Positions 1 through 12,301 of a stretch of DNA of 64,000 nt are shown here, one piece after another. The position numbers were made by a program, and so were the translations under genes. The first letter of the stretch is position 1. Every line of letters starts with the position of its first letter. Origin of the DNA: Poecilobothrus nobilitatus (taxonomy: Eukaryota > Arthropoda > Insecta > Diptera > Dolichopodidae); NCBI GenBank assembly GCA_947095535.1, contig OX352773.1, positions 38,585,398 through 38,649,397 of the forward strand. Reading direction: 5' to 3'. The notes under the pieces were generated by a model. The model was given only the letters and a program-made list of their open reading frames with translations. It was not told where the DNA came from and did not search any database.

Positions 1-240
1 GTTCAGAATAGAAATTTTTCAATTTTTAACCAAACTCTGGGAGTTATTACACTATTTGGCAACATTTTGACTTCAAATGTGGGGTCAAAAATAATAAAAG
101 TCTTCTTGAACAAAATAAAAATTTATGTATAGTTAAAATTTCATTGCTTTATTTGACACGGTGTAAAATTTTAAATGAACGAACAGACAGACAGAAGAAC
201 AAAACAAATGAAATAGACAAACAGAGGGACATATAAAATA
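1..240 (+). mobile_element. Decayed relic of a CGGA-run repeat
   Basis: Near 172-230 this stretch holds runs built on ACAGACAGACAG and AGACAAACAGAGGGACAT, preceded by a 'aaaatttcattgctttattt' block. The same order (an 'aaaatttcatagctctattt' block followed by a CGGA run) occurs in the element at 43270-44736. I read it as an old, diverged member of the same broad repeat group, cut by the window edge. No end structure is visible, so family membership is inference. Confidence 0.35.
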
Positions 241-2143
241 ATTATGCAAAATTTTATTAAATTTTTTTTTTGAAAATATGCTAAATAGGTGATAATTCAT
301 ATTTCACCTTGAAAAATTAAATGCGTCTAACGAATTTCTAAAAAAAAAAAAATAAAATAACGATAATAAAATAAAAAAAAAATATTTTATGTTAGTGATT
401 TTAAGGTATTGTTCAAATTAATTGCGTGAAAAAGCTCATATTTCATTAATTATTTTTATTGTTTTTGGTTTCCAATTATTGCAATTTTTAATTTTGTTTA
501 AATTGAAGTTTAATGATTATACACGCAAACATTTTGATGATTTTTACTGATAATGTATTTTGTTGTCGAAATGGTTAAATTATTTATTTAGAATAAGTAT
601 TACATTGAAATTTAATAGCCGGAATTATATTATTTATATAACATTTTTGTTTTATTTTTGATTTAAAATGATATTATCTGAACCATGACTAAAACATTTT
701 ACATAAGTAACAAAAAAAAAATTAATATCTTAATATTTTTTAAACTTTATATTTTGACTATAGAATTATGACCATTGTAATCTATTGGGTCAAAAAATAT
801 AGGTTATATGGTTTTTTTTCTTCTCAACGTTGTCATGGTAACATGAGATCAAACACCTTTATATTGTTGTTTAATTAATTAAACATTTAAAATTTTAAAT
901 ATTTAAAATTCTATATAATCAGACTGCGAATATAAAACTAATACGTTGTTTGAAAAACTATTAAAACTAAATCTTAGCGTCTTTTGATATGATAGCGAAC
1001 CCAAAAAAAAAAAACAAAAAGAACACGTGCATCGAACATGTTAATACTATTTAATTCACAATATTCTTTTCAAAATATTAATATTAAGGACATCATTAAA
1101 TATGTTAAAATAGAATATCTATTATTTCATTTTGTATAAGTATTAAAAAGGTTTGATATTTTTGGAAAAGACAATATGGTGTTCCTTGTCATATCTTTTT
1201 GTATCGCACCGAACTTAAATGTCTCTTCTGTCCTCTTCAAAAGCTTCCATATTTTAAGTATTTTTTATATAAACGCTTTTTCAAATATGTACTCGTATAT
1301 ACAATAAAAAAAATCACATACATGTATTTAAAATCTAAAATATTTAAATTTAATGAATCTATAGTGGTCATTCGTCTCCTGTATTAGAAAACTGACACGC
1401 CTTTATAAACTGTCTTAGAAAACTGACACGCTATACCTTTATAAATTGTAGAGGTATTTTCAAAAAACTGTTTGATTATATTGATTCGATTTGATTAAAA
1501 AATCTATTATCATTAGAAGTAGTTATATATGTATTTCAAATAATACTTGATTATTAAAAAAAAGAAAAACCAAAGTAAAATTTTTTTTAGCTTAAACATT
1601 TATATAATATAACTTTGTACATGTGCAGATTGTCAATTATTTTGGTGTAAAAAAACATTTTGTGTACCTAAAAAAAAAAAAAAATAAAAAAAGAAATTCC
1701 AAAACTAATTAAATGCACATTTTTCATATTTTTTTGTTATTGTGTAAAAATTTCATTTTCCAAATTTTAATTGATATATTTCTCCAGTTTAGCAATTTTC
1801 CTGTTTGACAACAATTCAAGAAAATTCGTTAATCAAATAAACTTTGGGTTATAAATTGATTTGATTAAATTAAATTATATTTTTATTAAATTTTAAACTA
1901 AATATTTTTTAACTTATTGCATTCATTTTATTATTTTCAATAAATTATTTACTACATAATAAATTATTTACTATTAAAAATGTTTTTCAAGAAATCCAAC
2001 ATTTGAATTATACACCTATATTCGCCTAAGACTTATCATTGAGGCGTTAAAAAAATGTGTCGCGTTACATTCACGTTAAAAAAGAACGTGATTCTTTTTG
2101 GATGTTATAGGAACGAAATTTGAATTGTTTTTTTTTTTTCTTT
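241..2143. other. Gene-free AT-rich stretch
   Basis: No coding frame with credible composition is present. It is mostly A and T runs. Inside lie a 31-36 bp tandem duplication (1384-1450) and, at 829-842, GTTGTCATGGTAAC, which fits the RFX X-box consensus GTHNYYATRRNAAC. A match that degenerate is expected about once per window of this size, so I give it little weight. Confidence 0.6.
1384..1450. repeat. Tandem duplication, two units of 31 and 36 bp
   Basis: Two adjacent units both start TTAGAAAACTGACACGC and end in CTTTATAAA(C/T)TGT. The second has a 5-bp insertion (TATAC) after the shared start. It is a simple local duplication with no coding content. Confidence 0.85.
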
Positions 2144-2335
2144 TTAGTGTATTTCCCTCCACATAAATGTAACAAGGAAATTACACATTACGCCTTTCCT
2201 TTTCAGGCGTGGCTGTACATGTCGTAAGGGAGAATTACTTTTACGACGTGTGTGGGATTCGAACCCACACTCGCTCTCCCCTCGGTGTTTACAGCGTATT
2301 TTATACATTTTTACCCACTAGGCCATCGAGGCCTC
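2144..2335 (-). mobile_element. tRNA-derived SINE, copy S1
   Basis: Read on the minus strand, the copy begins GAGGCCTCGATGGCCTAG and carries an RNA polymerase III A box (TGGCCTAGTGG, plus-strand 2315-2325) and B box (GGTTCGAATCC, 2255-2265), so the head is tRNA-derived. It is followed by a 7-bp stem (GTCGTAA...TTACGAC), then a body with CCTGAAAAGGAAAGG and a tail ending near ACATTTATGTGGAGGG. Three other copies share this order (31.88, 49.56 and 52.3 kb), plus a tail fragment at 18.78 kb. The tRNA head is very close to that of the 31.88 kb copy, suggesting recent activity. It has no protein-coding capacity; such elements borrow LINE enzymes. Confidence 0.88.
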
Positions 2336-4745
2336 ATTTTTTTTTTAAAGTAAACAAAAGAAAAAGTATAAATTTTTTTAAATTTTAGTATATATTTAAT
2401 GTTTTTTGTTCTTTGTAAAAGTATACAACAGATTTTTTAAAAATAAAATACTAAAGAAAATGAAAAATTACCCTCACATTTTTAACATTTTTTTCTAAAA
2501 TGAATAAAAATAAACACTAAAATTCGAAATTATTTTTAATACATATAGATACTTACTTTCCTATTCGTTCTATTTTTTTTTTTTTTAATTATTTAAATAT
2601 AAATTCTTAAAACTATGAAATATATTAAACTTACTATTAAAATCAAAAGTGTTACTTATATCATTAAGAAACACAGAGATGATAAAGGCTATCGCTTTAT
2701 AAAAAAATTTTTTGCAGAAATACTATACATACAATGCATTTGACAGTTAACATCGCGTCAATTTAAAAACATCACTTTTGCGTCTAAAAGAACAATAAAT
2801 GATTGATTTGTAAATTTCAAATCATCTCAATTATCATTTTAAAGATAGTAAAATATGTAGTATATAGCCTTATAAAAAGTAGTATATAGTCTTATAAAAG
2901 TAATAGATTACAATATTATTGATTGAAATCAAATTTACCTATAAATACATAATATTATCTACATATGTCTTTTATATTTACATATTTTACATTGTATTCT
3001 AAAAGTAAAATTAATTTTAGAAAACGTTCGAAATAAATTGTCATTAGTCAAACTTAAACATTTTGTCTACCATAACCAATATTTTGTCTACACATTTAAT
3101 TATTTCTATCTCTTTTTCTCACATTATATAGGTACATTTGTTTTTTTTTTGTAGTCAATATATCATTTTATTGAATGACAATTTATATTATTGAAAAATT
3201 TTCAATAAAATTCCAATTTATTTTGTTTATTTTACGATAAATTTTATAATTAGAGGCAATCAATTTTAATTTTTTGTAATAGTTATTATGTATTTTTTAA
3301 TAAAACATATTTTTAAATTTAGAAAATTTTGTTTTTGTTTTTTTTTTATTATGTTTTTTTTTTTTAAGTAAAATATTTAATAGTTGTTAGATAAAATTAA
3401 AAAATTAAAATATTTTTCAATAATTATACAATTTTTAATTGATTAATAACATCTTGTATAAAATGTCAATAATGTTATGGATGGCATTTAAAAGTTACGG
3501 TAACTGTTAGAAAGTTGATAAATTGATGTGTTAAAAATTATAATACATATATTTAATTGACATATATTGACGTAAATAGTCATATAGTCGTTTAAAGCCG
3601 AAAGAAACCACAGGTAATCTGTAAAAATTAATGCAAAAAAATATTGATGAGCAGAAAATGTAGAATTTTTTTTTGTTTTTGTTGGTAAATTTGATATAAA
3701 GAGTTGTTAAAATGGGTTTCTATTGGCATTATTAAAACATATCATAAAAAGTAATGCACAATGATTTATCAAATCTGATCACATTTTTAAATTTAATATT
3801 TCATCTTTAATAGTAACATAGAAAATTTTTATATTTTCGCAATGGTTATCAGTTTTTTATCTAAATATAGATATAGTTACTTATGTACAAGTATATATTG
3901 AATAGAAAATATATGAAAATTATTTGATTTCAATGAAATTTTCTTTAAAGTCAGTCATAAACGTGAGGTGTATTTAATAAAAAATGATTTTTATACGATA
4001 TATGTATTTAAAAAAGTAAAATCAATATTTACAAATAGATTTTAAATTAAAACTAAACAAACACTTTTTTTATTTTTTATTTAATATGTTACTTATTGTT
4101 ACATGTATGTAAGTATAGAAAGATTCCTAATAACATACATATATAATATATTACATTATGTTATATGATTCAATTAAATGAATGATAAGCGTGTAGATTT
4201 TATAACTGTAATTCAAAGAATGTTATAATTTTACCCAAGAAGTAAATTTTTTCAATTCTATCTAATGTATTAGTATTAGCAATTTAAATCATTAATACTC
4301 TATTTATTTTTTAAAAAAACATAAAAATAATTAAAAAAATTTATTATAAATTGAATAGTTTTAGTAAGGTATCGAACTTTTTTTTATGTTATATAAGTAT
4401 ATAATTTTTATTTAAAATCACTATAGTATTCTGATTCAGTTTTTAAGGTATTGGTGAAAATATTTTTTTAAAGCATGTATTTTAGATACTTATATATTTA
4501 ATTAGGGCTAGTAGGGTTAGGATTAGTAATAAGCGTCATATATAGTTAATCAAGTTTAATAGTGGGGACCAAACTATACATATTTATTACAACAAGTAGT
4601 TACACTTACCACTGACCATAAAATTTTCTTGTTATCCAAACACATGCATATACATAAATTTATTCAAATTGTAAGAAGCGGATAATAATAAAAATTTTTG
4701 TTGCGAAGACAAAAAATAAAAGGAAATGATTTGATAGTGAAATTC
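2336..4745. other. Gene-free AT-rich stretch
   Basis: I see only AT-rich sequence with homopolymer runs and scattered TA tracts, plus the short tandem duplication listed at 2857-2899. No frame has a credible composition, and there is no tRNA-like or element-end signal. Confidence 0.6.
2857..2899. repeat. Tandem duplication of about 22 bp
   Basis: Two adjacent copies of GTAGTATATAG(C/T)CTTATAAAA differ by one substitution and one A. It is a local slippage or duplication product. Confidence 0.85.
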
Positions 4746-4749
4746 AATT

Positions 4750-4985
4750 GATAAATATTTCACTAGGCAGCTATATAAAAATCTATTATAAAAAACTGAT
4801 TTTAATATCACACACCTATTCCTATTCGATTACATTGATAACTAATCCATAAACAATTTCACTGGGTTGTTAAAAATCATTGTATGTAATTTAATTACTA
4901 TTAATAACTAATAAATAAACAATTTCAATGGGCAGCTACTACGCTACCGTTAAAACGCACTGTATTGTACTCTTTCTTTCTTATG
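4750..4985. repeat. Degenerate tandem repeat, three units
   Basis: Three spaced units share the core ATAAACAATTTCA(C/A)(T)GGG(C)AG/TTG. They lie near 4750-4775 (TTTCACTAGGCAGCTA), 4838-4873 (AACAATTTCACTGGGTTG) and 4903-4940 (AACAATTTCAATGGGCAGCTA). After the second and third copies, similar 'cattgtat/cactgtat' blocks follow, so the true unit is roughly 70-90 bp. Decayed, no coding content. Confidence 0.6.
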
Positions 4986-7900
4986 GTTTTTTTTTGTACA
5001 ATATTGGAAATGAAATAAAAGGAAGTAGTTTCTACTTGTTTTTACAAATTATAGTTTTTGTTGTATGAAAATGCATTAGGTTTAGTAAAAATAGAGTGCA
5101 GAGTGACTACTTATTACAATATCTATACTTTGATGGAGACTTCTTTCTGCAAACCCTAACCAAATAAGTTATTAAAACCCTGATTTTGTAACTAACTATA
5201 AAATCTCTCCTAAATTTTTTTAGATAAATATTTCAACAACAAAGCATTTAAAATAATCTCAAAAAAAAAATTATTTAAAATAATGACCGCAAAAGCATTT
5301 TTATATATTTGTTAACAATAAAATAGATTTAGCAAGATTTATAAAAAAACGAGCTTTTTAGAAAAGTAAATTTTGAGAAAACGTCATTTTAAAAAACGAG
5401 ATGTTGAGATACAAGCATTTGTAGCGCTCCTATTTAATTATTTATTTGTATACATGTATATACATATAACTACATATGTAAAATATAATATTATATATTT
5501 AATATTCTTCTTTAAATACTTTCAAAGACTCATTAGGTTGTTGATCATTCAACTTTTTTTTTTGTTTTTGTTTCCATTTAAATTTCCATTTTCTCTGGTT
5601 TTGTCAAATTATACCATTCTTATTCTTTATAAATTAATATCTTAATCAAATTTTAATATATGTACTTGAAAATAGGAAATGTCAATTTTGTCAATTTCTT
5701 CACCATATTGCGATGACATATAAATTTAATCTATAAGCTTTCATTTTAATCCTATACAATTAAATTTTTTGCTACTTGGTTAATTTAATTCGTTTATTGG
5801 ATTTTCTTTAAATTAAAGTAAACAATTCACGTAATCACTATAATATTACAAATCAAGATAAATAAATCGTATAGTCGTAGATCAATTAAATAACACAAAA
5901 AAAAAATGTAATGAATAAAAACAAAGCAAAATTTTAAATATTATAGTAAAAAAAAAAAAAATTACAATCATTTAATTCTTCGATTCATTCATTAAAATAA
6001 AAAAAAAATAAAAAAAAAAAAAAACAAATTAAAAAAAATAGAAAATAAAAAAAGTACCACATAATTCACGCAAAAAATACCAAATAACAAGCGTTTAAAT
6101 TTTTTTTTTTTTTTTTTGCCTTAAACAATGCTAAAAGTCAATTTCCATTTTTGGTAAAAAGAATAAGAAATTGTTGTTTTGTTGTTTTTTGCAACTATAC
6201 CATTAAATGCAACTGAAATCATTATTATGCACATTAACATGTAAACTTATTCTATTAAAGTTATTTGATTCCTTATTGTTTGTTGATCTTTTATGAATTT
6301 TATGATCTTAGAAGTTTAAAAAATGCTGTTGTATGTTTTTCTGACTTTCAAACCAAAAAAAAAAACAATTTTATTCAACTGTTTATTCAACTGTTTATGA
6401 CCCATTTAGCGTTTTATATATTCTTGGATTAAAGATCAATACATAATGTACTGGTTAATGCAAAAAAGAAAAATATTTGAACTGTGTCTGTACAGGAAAC
6501 TTTTTATTTACTTACTTAAGTGGAGTTTTCGACTTGTTTTGTAATTTTGAAAAATTTTAGAATATTTTTTAATTTAGAATGTCGCATACTCATATTTAAA
6601 ATAGGTACCAATACCACCTACCTGTACTTCGAATTGCATTTTTCCATAGCATTAAAATTCTAATATTTGATCTTGTTTGAGGATTCTATAATTGAATTTT
6701 ATTAAAAAATTAAATTAAATTAATAATTTTAAGTAAAATTATTAATTGATTCTTTTTAATTTTTCCAAGTTATTAATTTTTCTTCTTTAATCTGTAGTCG
6801 AACGTTGGCTATCGTGTTGAAGATCTTAAAATTGTCTACAGCTGCTATAACGAATAATCATTGTATTGAAACATTGAACCATCTTCTGAAATTCTTAGAT
6901 ATTCTTTGGATAAGATAATCTTTCTGACTTTCTTCTTTATTTGTATTTCATCCTCAAGAATCTAGAATGAGATCTAAAGTCTGTATTTTTATAGATGTTT
7001 TATTATATGGGCATTTAATAGTTTAGTTTTCTTAACTATTTCCTATCTTTACTTTTATTTATATAAAGATAAAAATTAGAAATCTTTCTTACTAGAATTG
7101 GATCCATTTAATTAAAAAATTGCATTGATAGAATATAAACGATATATGGATAGTGATATATATATATGATATATAGTGATATAAGCACAGGTTGCAAGCG
7201 TTCTTGCTTACTTCTTCTACGTTTGAAGATGCTCAGCCTTCATCAATAAAAAAAAAATAAATAAAAAAATTATATATTAATTGATAGAACCAATAGAATG
7301 ATGAAAATTCCTTGAAACAAATTAAACAACTTGGTAATTAACGGGTTAATATCATAAAAAATAATTCTTAAGAAAAAATATAGTACCAATCCTATATCAG
7401 TGAATACTTATGTAGGTACATTATAAAAAAAAAAAAAAACAACAAAACAATCAATTTATTGACAATATTATCCATTTGGTGTCTGATCTTCTTCCCTATT
7501 TTGGTTTCAAGAATCTACAACATTTAGCAAATACATACTAGAAACACAATAGTTTCAAAAAAAATTCGCAATAAATCGCTTGTAAAAATATATTAACTAA
7601 AAAAAAATTCGATAAGAATTTTATTGAACTTGTACAGATTTCTTTAAAAGGAAAATTCAACTTTATTTTCTTTTTCTCTCTCTTTTTTCCTCTTTTTAAT
7701 TTATATTTTTGTCTTGTTTTCTAATACCCATAGATTGGAATTGAAGTTTTTTTTTGTGTAAAATCTTATTGCATTTTTAAAAATTTCTTAGTTCACGTGT
7801 TCAAGCAACAAAAAAAAAAATTATTTTTCATTGAATCTTGAGGTGATTAAAGCGTGCTGCATTAAAATCTATACTTATCTCTTTTTCACAAATTGCATTG

Positions 7901-9150
7901 CACTATCTTTTGTAAAATAAAAGAAAATAAACTAATAATAATAATAATAAATTGAATAAGAAATGGGTTATAATGAAATGGTACAGCGCCATTTAATTCT
8001 TCAAACAAAAACAAGTAAATAATTTTAATGGATTTTGTATCAGTTTATAGAAAATGTGTATATATGATTTTCTAAGAACCTCTACATATACTTAAATGAA
8101 TTCCACTTAAGGCGAAAATCAAGTTCAATAAATGATGACGTGAGAAAACTTATTAAAAAATGTTTTTCCTTTAATTTTATTTTTTTAAATCATGGTTTGT
8201 TTTTTTTTGTTTTTCTCAATTTATTTACCGCGTTTTTGTTAAAGAACGTTTTTTAGTTAAAATATGGACGTTTTGTTTTTTTTTTTTGCTGTGGAAGAAA
8301 ACACAAAGGCGCTTATCACGATATCCTTTTATTATACAGCAAAATTTGTAATAATTTAAGCGTTTTTCATTTTATAGCACTTGTTGTGGCAATTGATTTC
8401 CTGTCCTTTTACAAACATTACTAGTATTAATATAATTGATTTTATTTTAAAATAAAATTCTTTGAATTATTTGCAATAAATTATTTTGAATTATAAAATT
8501 GTAATGTTTAAATGTAATTAGAATTTTATACTTTTGTACTTTTTTTTTCGTTTTCGTTTCACAAAAGAAAGAATTTGAAAGAACGTCACGGAAAATATTT
8601 TTTCTTTTAATAGTTTTTCTTTTTTGTTTGTTTTTTTTTTTCGTATGAGGAAAGTAAAATTTTTTTTCTTAAAATAACGCAAATTTTTAAAAATTACAAA
8701 TTATAATAATGTATATAATTATATTTAAAAAAAATAAATGAAGAAGTCAAAATATAAAAGAAAACTTTCAAAAAAACAAAACAAAAAGTGTAAAAGACTC
8801 TAAGTAATTATAAGAATTACTATATAAGTAACAAAACTGAACTAAATTTTGAAGAGGTCAAAGAAGAGGTTTGAAAATTAATCTTTGTGTTATTTATATG
8901 AAATATTCTTATAAACCTGATATTCTTGCAATATATCCTTCTTGTAAACTGATAATCGAATATACTAAACCGGTAGGTTTATAGCTCGTTAGATATAAAC
9001 TATTTTATTATTGATAAAAAGGATCTACAAGCGCTGAATGCAGTACTACAAATACATAATATGTATATATATAAAAAAATAAATTAATTAACAAATTTGT
9101 CACTTATACATTTTTTTTAAATACTTATATTAGCAGTTACTGAAATAAAC
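4986..9150. other. Gene-free AT-rich stretch
   Basis: No credible gene. It contains one dispersed-repeat copy (5133-5213), long A runs around 5900-6060, a less monotonous segment at 6780-7000 without a convincing open frame, and a hairpin-capable GCAAGCGTTCTTGC near 7193. The 90-codon frame at 5373-5645 is F/I/L/Y-rich and dissolves into AT runs, so I do not call it. Confidence 0.6.
5133..5213 (-). repeat. Dispersed repeat 'X', copy 1
   Basis: The reverse complement reads TTAGGAGAGATTTTATAGTT, then AGTTACAAAATCAGGGTTTT. The same block is recognisable at 9986-10095 (CTTTATAGTTGATTACAAAA) and several times inside the foldback at 30936-31796 (GGGATTTTATAGTTGGTTAC). It is a short dispersed repeat, probably an interior fragment of that element. 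Confidence 0.6.
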
Positions 9151-9159
9151 AAACAGTAT

Positions 9160-9312
9160 TAATGCTTCGGCTTACCACTATACAACAAACTGAAGGTGGT
9201 CCTGAAATATGTAATCCCCAAGAAACCAGACTATACCGAAAAAAGTATTCACAGCATCGCAGAAAGTAAAACGAGAAAACATAACCTTTATGTTCTCAAA
9301 AATTTTTTTTAA
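9160..9312 (+). other. Less AT-rich island with two overlapping open frames
   Basis: Against the AT background this stretch has mixed base use and two open plus-strand frames. One starts with ATG at 9162 and runs 35 codons to TAA at 9267-9269, beginning MLRLTTIQQTEGGPE. The other is open for 49 codons from 9163 to TAA at 9310-9312 and contains KLKVVLKYVIPKKPDY and SIAESKTRKHN. The second has normal protein-like composition, but I do not recognise it. It could be the remnant of a mobile-element frame or an isolated exon. No strong acceptor lies immediately upstream and no consensus donor downstream. Confidence 0.3.
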
Positions 9313-9985
9313 CCTTTCTTTAACCTTTCTCTCTTTATGGATGTGGTAGATATAGCAATGAAGTCAACTAAATAAAATAATTAAATAACTCACCACACAG
9401 ACTTTTTAATCTAATCAAAAACAATTACAAAATTAGAAACTATTTTAAACTTTTTTACGTATCGATTGCCAGTTGTTATTTAATTTAAAAATAATTGATA
9501 CCAGAAAAATGTATTTTAAAATCATTTAATATGATTTTAAAAGAATCTGCTAAACTTTGAGATACGGAATCCTAATTAATTGTAACTAAAAAAAATTCGT
9601 TCAAAAATTTGTGAGTGATTTAAACTCTATACGAAGCTTTGAAAAAAAAAATAGAACAATATTAAAAAATCTTTTCAAATTCCTAACTCTTATACAGAGG
9701 CGTAACCCTTTGCAAAACTTAGATAACAAACATCTTTTTCGTTCAAACTCCATTTTTCAAACATCTCCAAATGAAAAAAAAATAATTAGCAAATTTCTCA
9801 ATTAGGAATTTTGTATATGTACCATTTTGTAAATATATCCATTTGTCAAAAAATTAGAAAAATATGTATCTTTAACAATAACTTTGTAAACAGTATGTTT
9901 CAATTTTTATTGGCACTATAAATTAAGTTCACCCTCCCTAGTTTTAGTTGTTTGTCAAAACATATTTTAACGTATGTGAAAAAAT

Positions 9986-10095
9986 AATTAGGACTTAGGA
10001 AGGTTTTTAAACTTGGTTATAAAATAGAGGCTTTATAGTTGATTACAAAACCAGAGTTTTGGGTCTTTTACAAAATATCTATACCTAATGCCCTC
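9986..10095 (+). repeat. Dispersed repeat 'X', copy 2
   Basis: It contains GGTTTTTAAACTTGGTTA followed by CTTTATAGTTGATTACAAAA and a GGGTCTTTTACAAAATAT block. The same succession appears at 5133-5213 on the other strand and inside the foldback at 30936-31796. The match is diverged, with no visible ends. Confidence 0.5.
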
Positions 10096-11243
10096 CATGT
10101 TATTTGATGTTATTTGAAAATTGCCAAACGGATATTTTGAAAAGTAAAAATTTAATTTAACATCTGTTAAATGAGTTTTTGCCAAACAAGTTTTTCGTCA
10201 AGTTATATTAGACAAAGTGAATGTTTGCAATATGAGTTTAGATCAACAGCGGTAAACCTCACTTATATAATTATTGCATGTGTCATCTTACCTTTTCATA
10301 TCCTAAATAAACTATAATAATTTTAATACCAATTGATTTAAAAATACTCAAAGAATGCCTCAAAGAATTTTTTTATTCCCTATTTTTTCGATTAAGTTCA
10401 TCAATAAGTATATGAATTTTTATTTTCAATTATCTTCACCTATTTATATAAATGGAACAAAAATCTTTGTTCCTGGAAAAAACTATTGAATTTCATGTTA
10501 TTTAGGTCATAACTTGTATAGATTTTGATTGATTTTATTAGCTATAATTTTTTTTTTTTTACTATAAAACCTTCATTCCATTAAAAATTCAGATGCATGA
10601 AATGTTTCTTTCTTTTTAAACCTTAATAAAATAGATTGTATGCGTACTAATTGTGGTACCAATAGGTCCTGTCATAAATTATTTATATTAAATACATATA
10701 CATACGACCTACGTACATATACATGCATATTATTATTACTCGTATGACATTTACACATTTTTTTTTTATGTCAAAAAATATATTAAATGCATTTTTATGA
10801 CATTTTCAATTAAATATCAAATAAATCAACTTTTCTTAGTAAAATGAGATAAAAAAAATTTTTTTATATTTTTTTATTTTGTTTGTTATTTAAGGGAAAA
10901 AATAATTATAAATTATAACAATACAAGAAAATATAAATTTTTTTTTATTAGATATATCGCAATGTGACACATATTTTTTATGTCGATTGTTTAGTTTGAA
11001 ATAAAAAACCATTAAATTATAAAAAAAAAGAAAAAAACTGCTCCACAACTGAACATGATTGTTTTGATCACTGTCATCATTTTCTCAGTTTTCTTGTTCC
11101 AATGTGTTTTTTTTTTTTTTGTTCTAAAGGAAAAACTATATTGTTCTAGGTCAAAATAATATTTATTTTAGATCTTGATTTTTTTTTTTTTTTCAATTTG
11201 AATTTTTGTTTAGTTTTATAATCCCTTTTTTGTTGTTTTTTAA

Positions 11244-11350
11244 AGGACATAATGGCGCCACTACAATTATCTCCAGGTCCCGTCGATTTCAAAGTTATAA
11301 TATTTTTTATTTTCTTTATTGATTTTCTTTTTTTTTTTGTTTTTTTTTAA
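11244..11350 (+). other. Short GC-richer island with an ATG frame
   Basis: A block at 11244-11296 containing ATGGCGCCACTACAATTATC stands out from the surrounding T runs. An ATG at 11252 opens a 32-codon frame beginning MAPLQLSPGPVDFKV; after the first 14 codons it runs into poly-F/I encoded by T runs, ending at 11348-11350. The opposite strand of the same block is also open. I cannot assign it. Candidates are an isolated first-exon relic, a regulatory block or a fragment of an element. No consensus donor follows the plausible part. Confidence 0.25.
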
Positions 11351-12278
11351 TCCAGTTGTTTAATTTTGTAGAGTACTCCACACTTTAATTGCAGAACAAA
11401 TAAAGTTAAAATAATAAAAAAACATATGAAAAAACTTAAAAAAAAAAACAAACTACACTTAGTACAATTATTTTACGTGCAGTGTTTAACATTTATTTTG
11501 AAGTTCTTTTAAAAGATTTTTGTAAATATGTATTGATTTCAGTTTATATCAACTATTTTGTAAATTTATGTCAAAGATAGATAAAACTAAGAGTCACAAC
11601 TTTTCGAAAAAAATATCAAAATTTAGAAAGGAGTTGTATAAGTTTTTAAGGCGAAGAAAATAAAGAGTGTAGAAGTTAAAATCTTTTTTAAAATGATTTG
11701 GCCAAAGAAAATTGTAAAAACTGTATTATTCAAAATATGCAATATTAAGAATTTCGGTCTTGATCAATTGGAACTTTAATTTTCTATAAACTGAACCTAA
11801 ATTATAATTACTATGTGTAAATATCAATATTCTCTCTATATATATAGTCTATAAGATGTTATCGGTTGTTGATTCCTTTATTATATGTAGTTTATGAATA
11901 GCATGAATTCTTGTATATAAGTATAAGATGATTACAATAAACAAAAACTATAGTTATATAAAAGAAAAAATGATGGCTTCAAATATTTAACATGAATGTA
12001 AGTTAAGTACTTAGATAAATAAAGCAATTTAAATTATATAAGAGGGATGAGATAGGATCGAATCAATATTGACTATATGAAATATAAAAAAAAAATATAT
12101 AAAACTCAAAATATAAGAAAAAGAAAATCAAACCATGTTTATTAGGTTTATAGAAAAAAGAAACATGTTAAAGTAATAAATATCGAAGGTTAAATTTATT
12201 TAAGATGACATGAAACTTATTTTTATATACATAAACATATATATTATATATATATGTATTATGTATGCATATATATTT

Positions 12279-12301
12279 ATATATATATATATATATATAT
12301 A
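12279..12301. repeat. (TA)n microsatellite
   Basis: An uninterrupted TA dinucleotide run lies inside a broader TA/TATG-rich segment (12230-12302). Similar shorter tracts occur at about 14570, 17230, 35270 and 53225. Confidence 0.9.

Noticed and set aside
829..842. GTTGTCATGGTAAC as a functional RFX X-box
   Set aside because: It fits the consensus, but a match this degenerate is expected about 0.4 times per window, and no gene or start site follows.
5373..5645. 90-codon frame as a membrane protein
   Set aside because: Hydrophobicity comes from T runs; no charged or structural pattern and no conserved start context.
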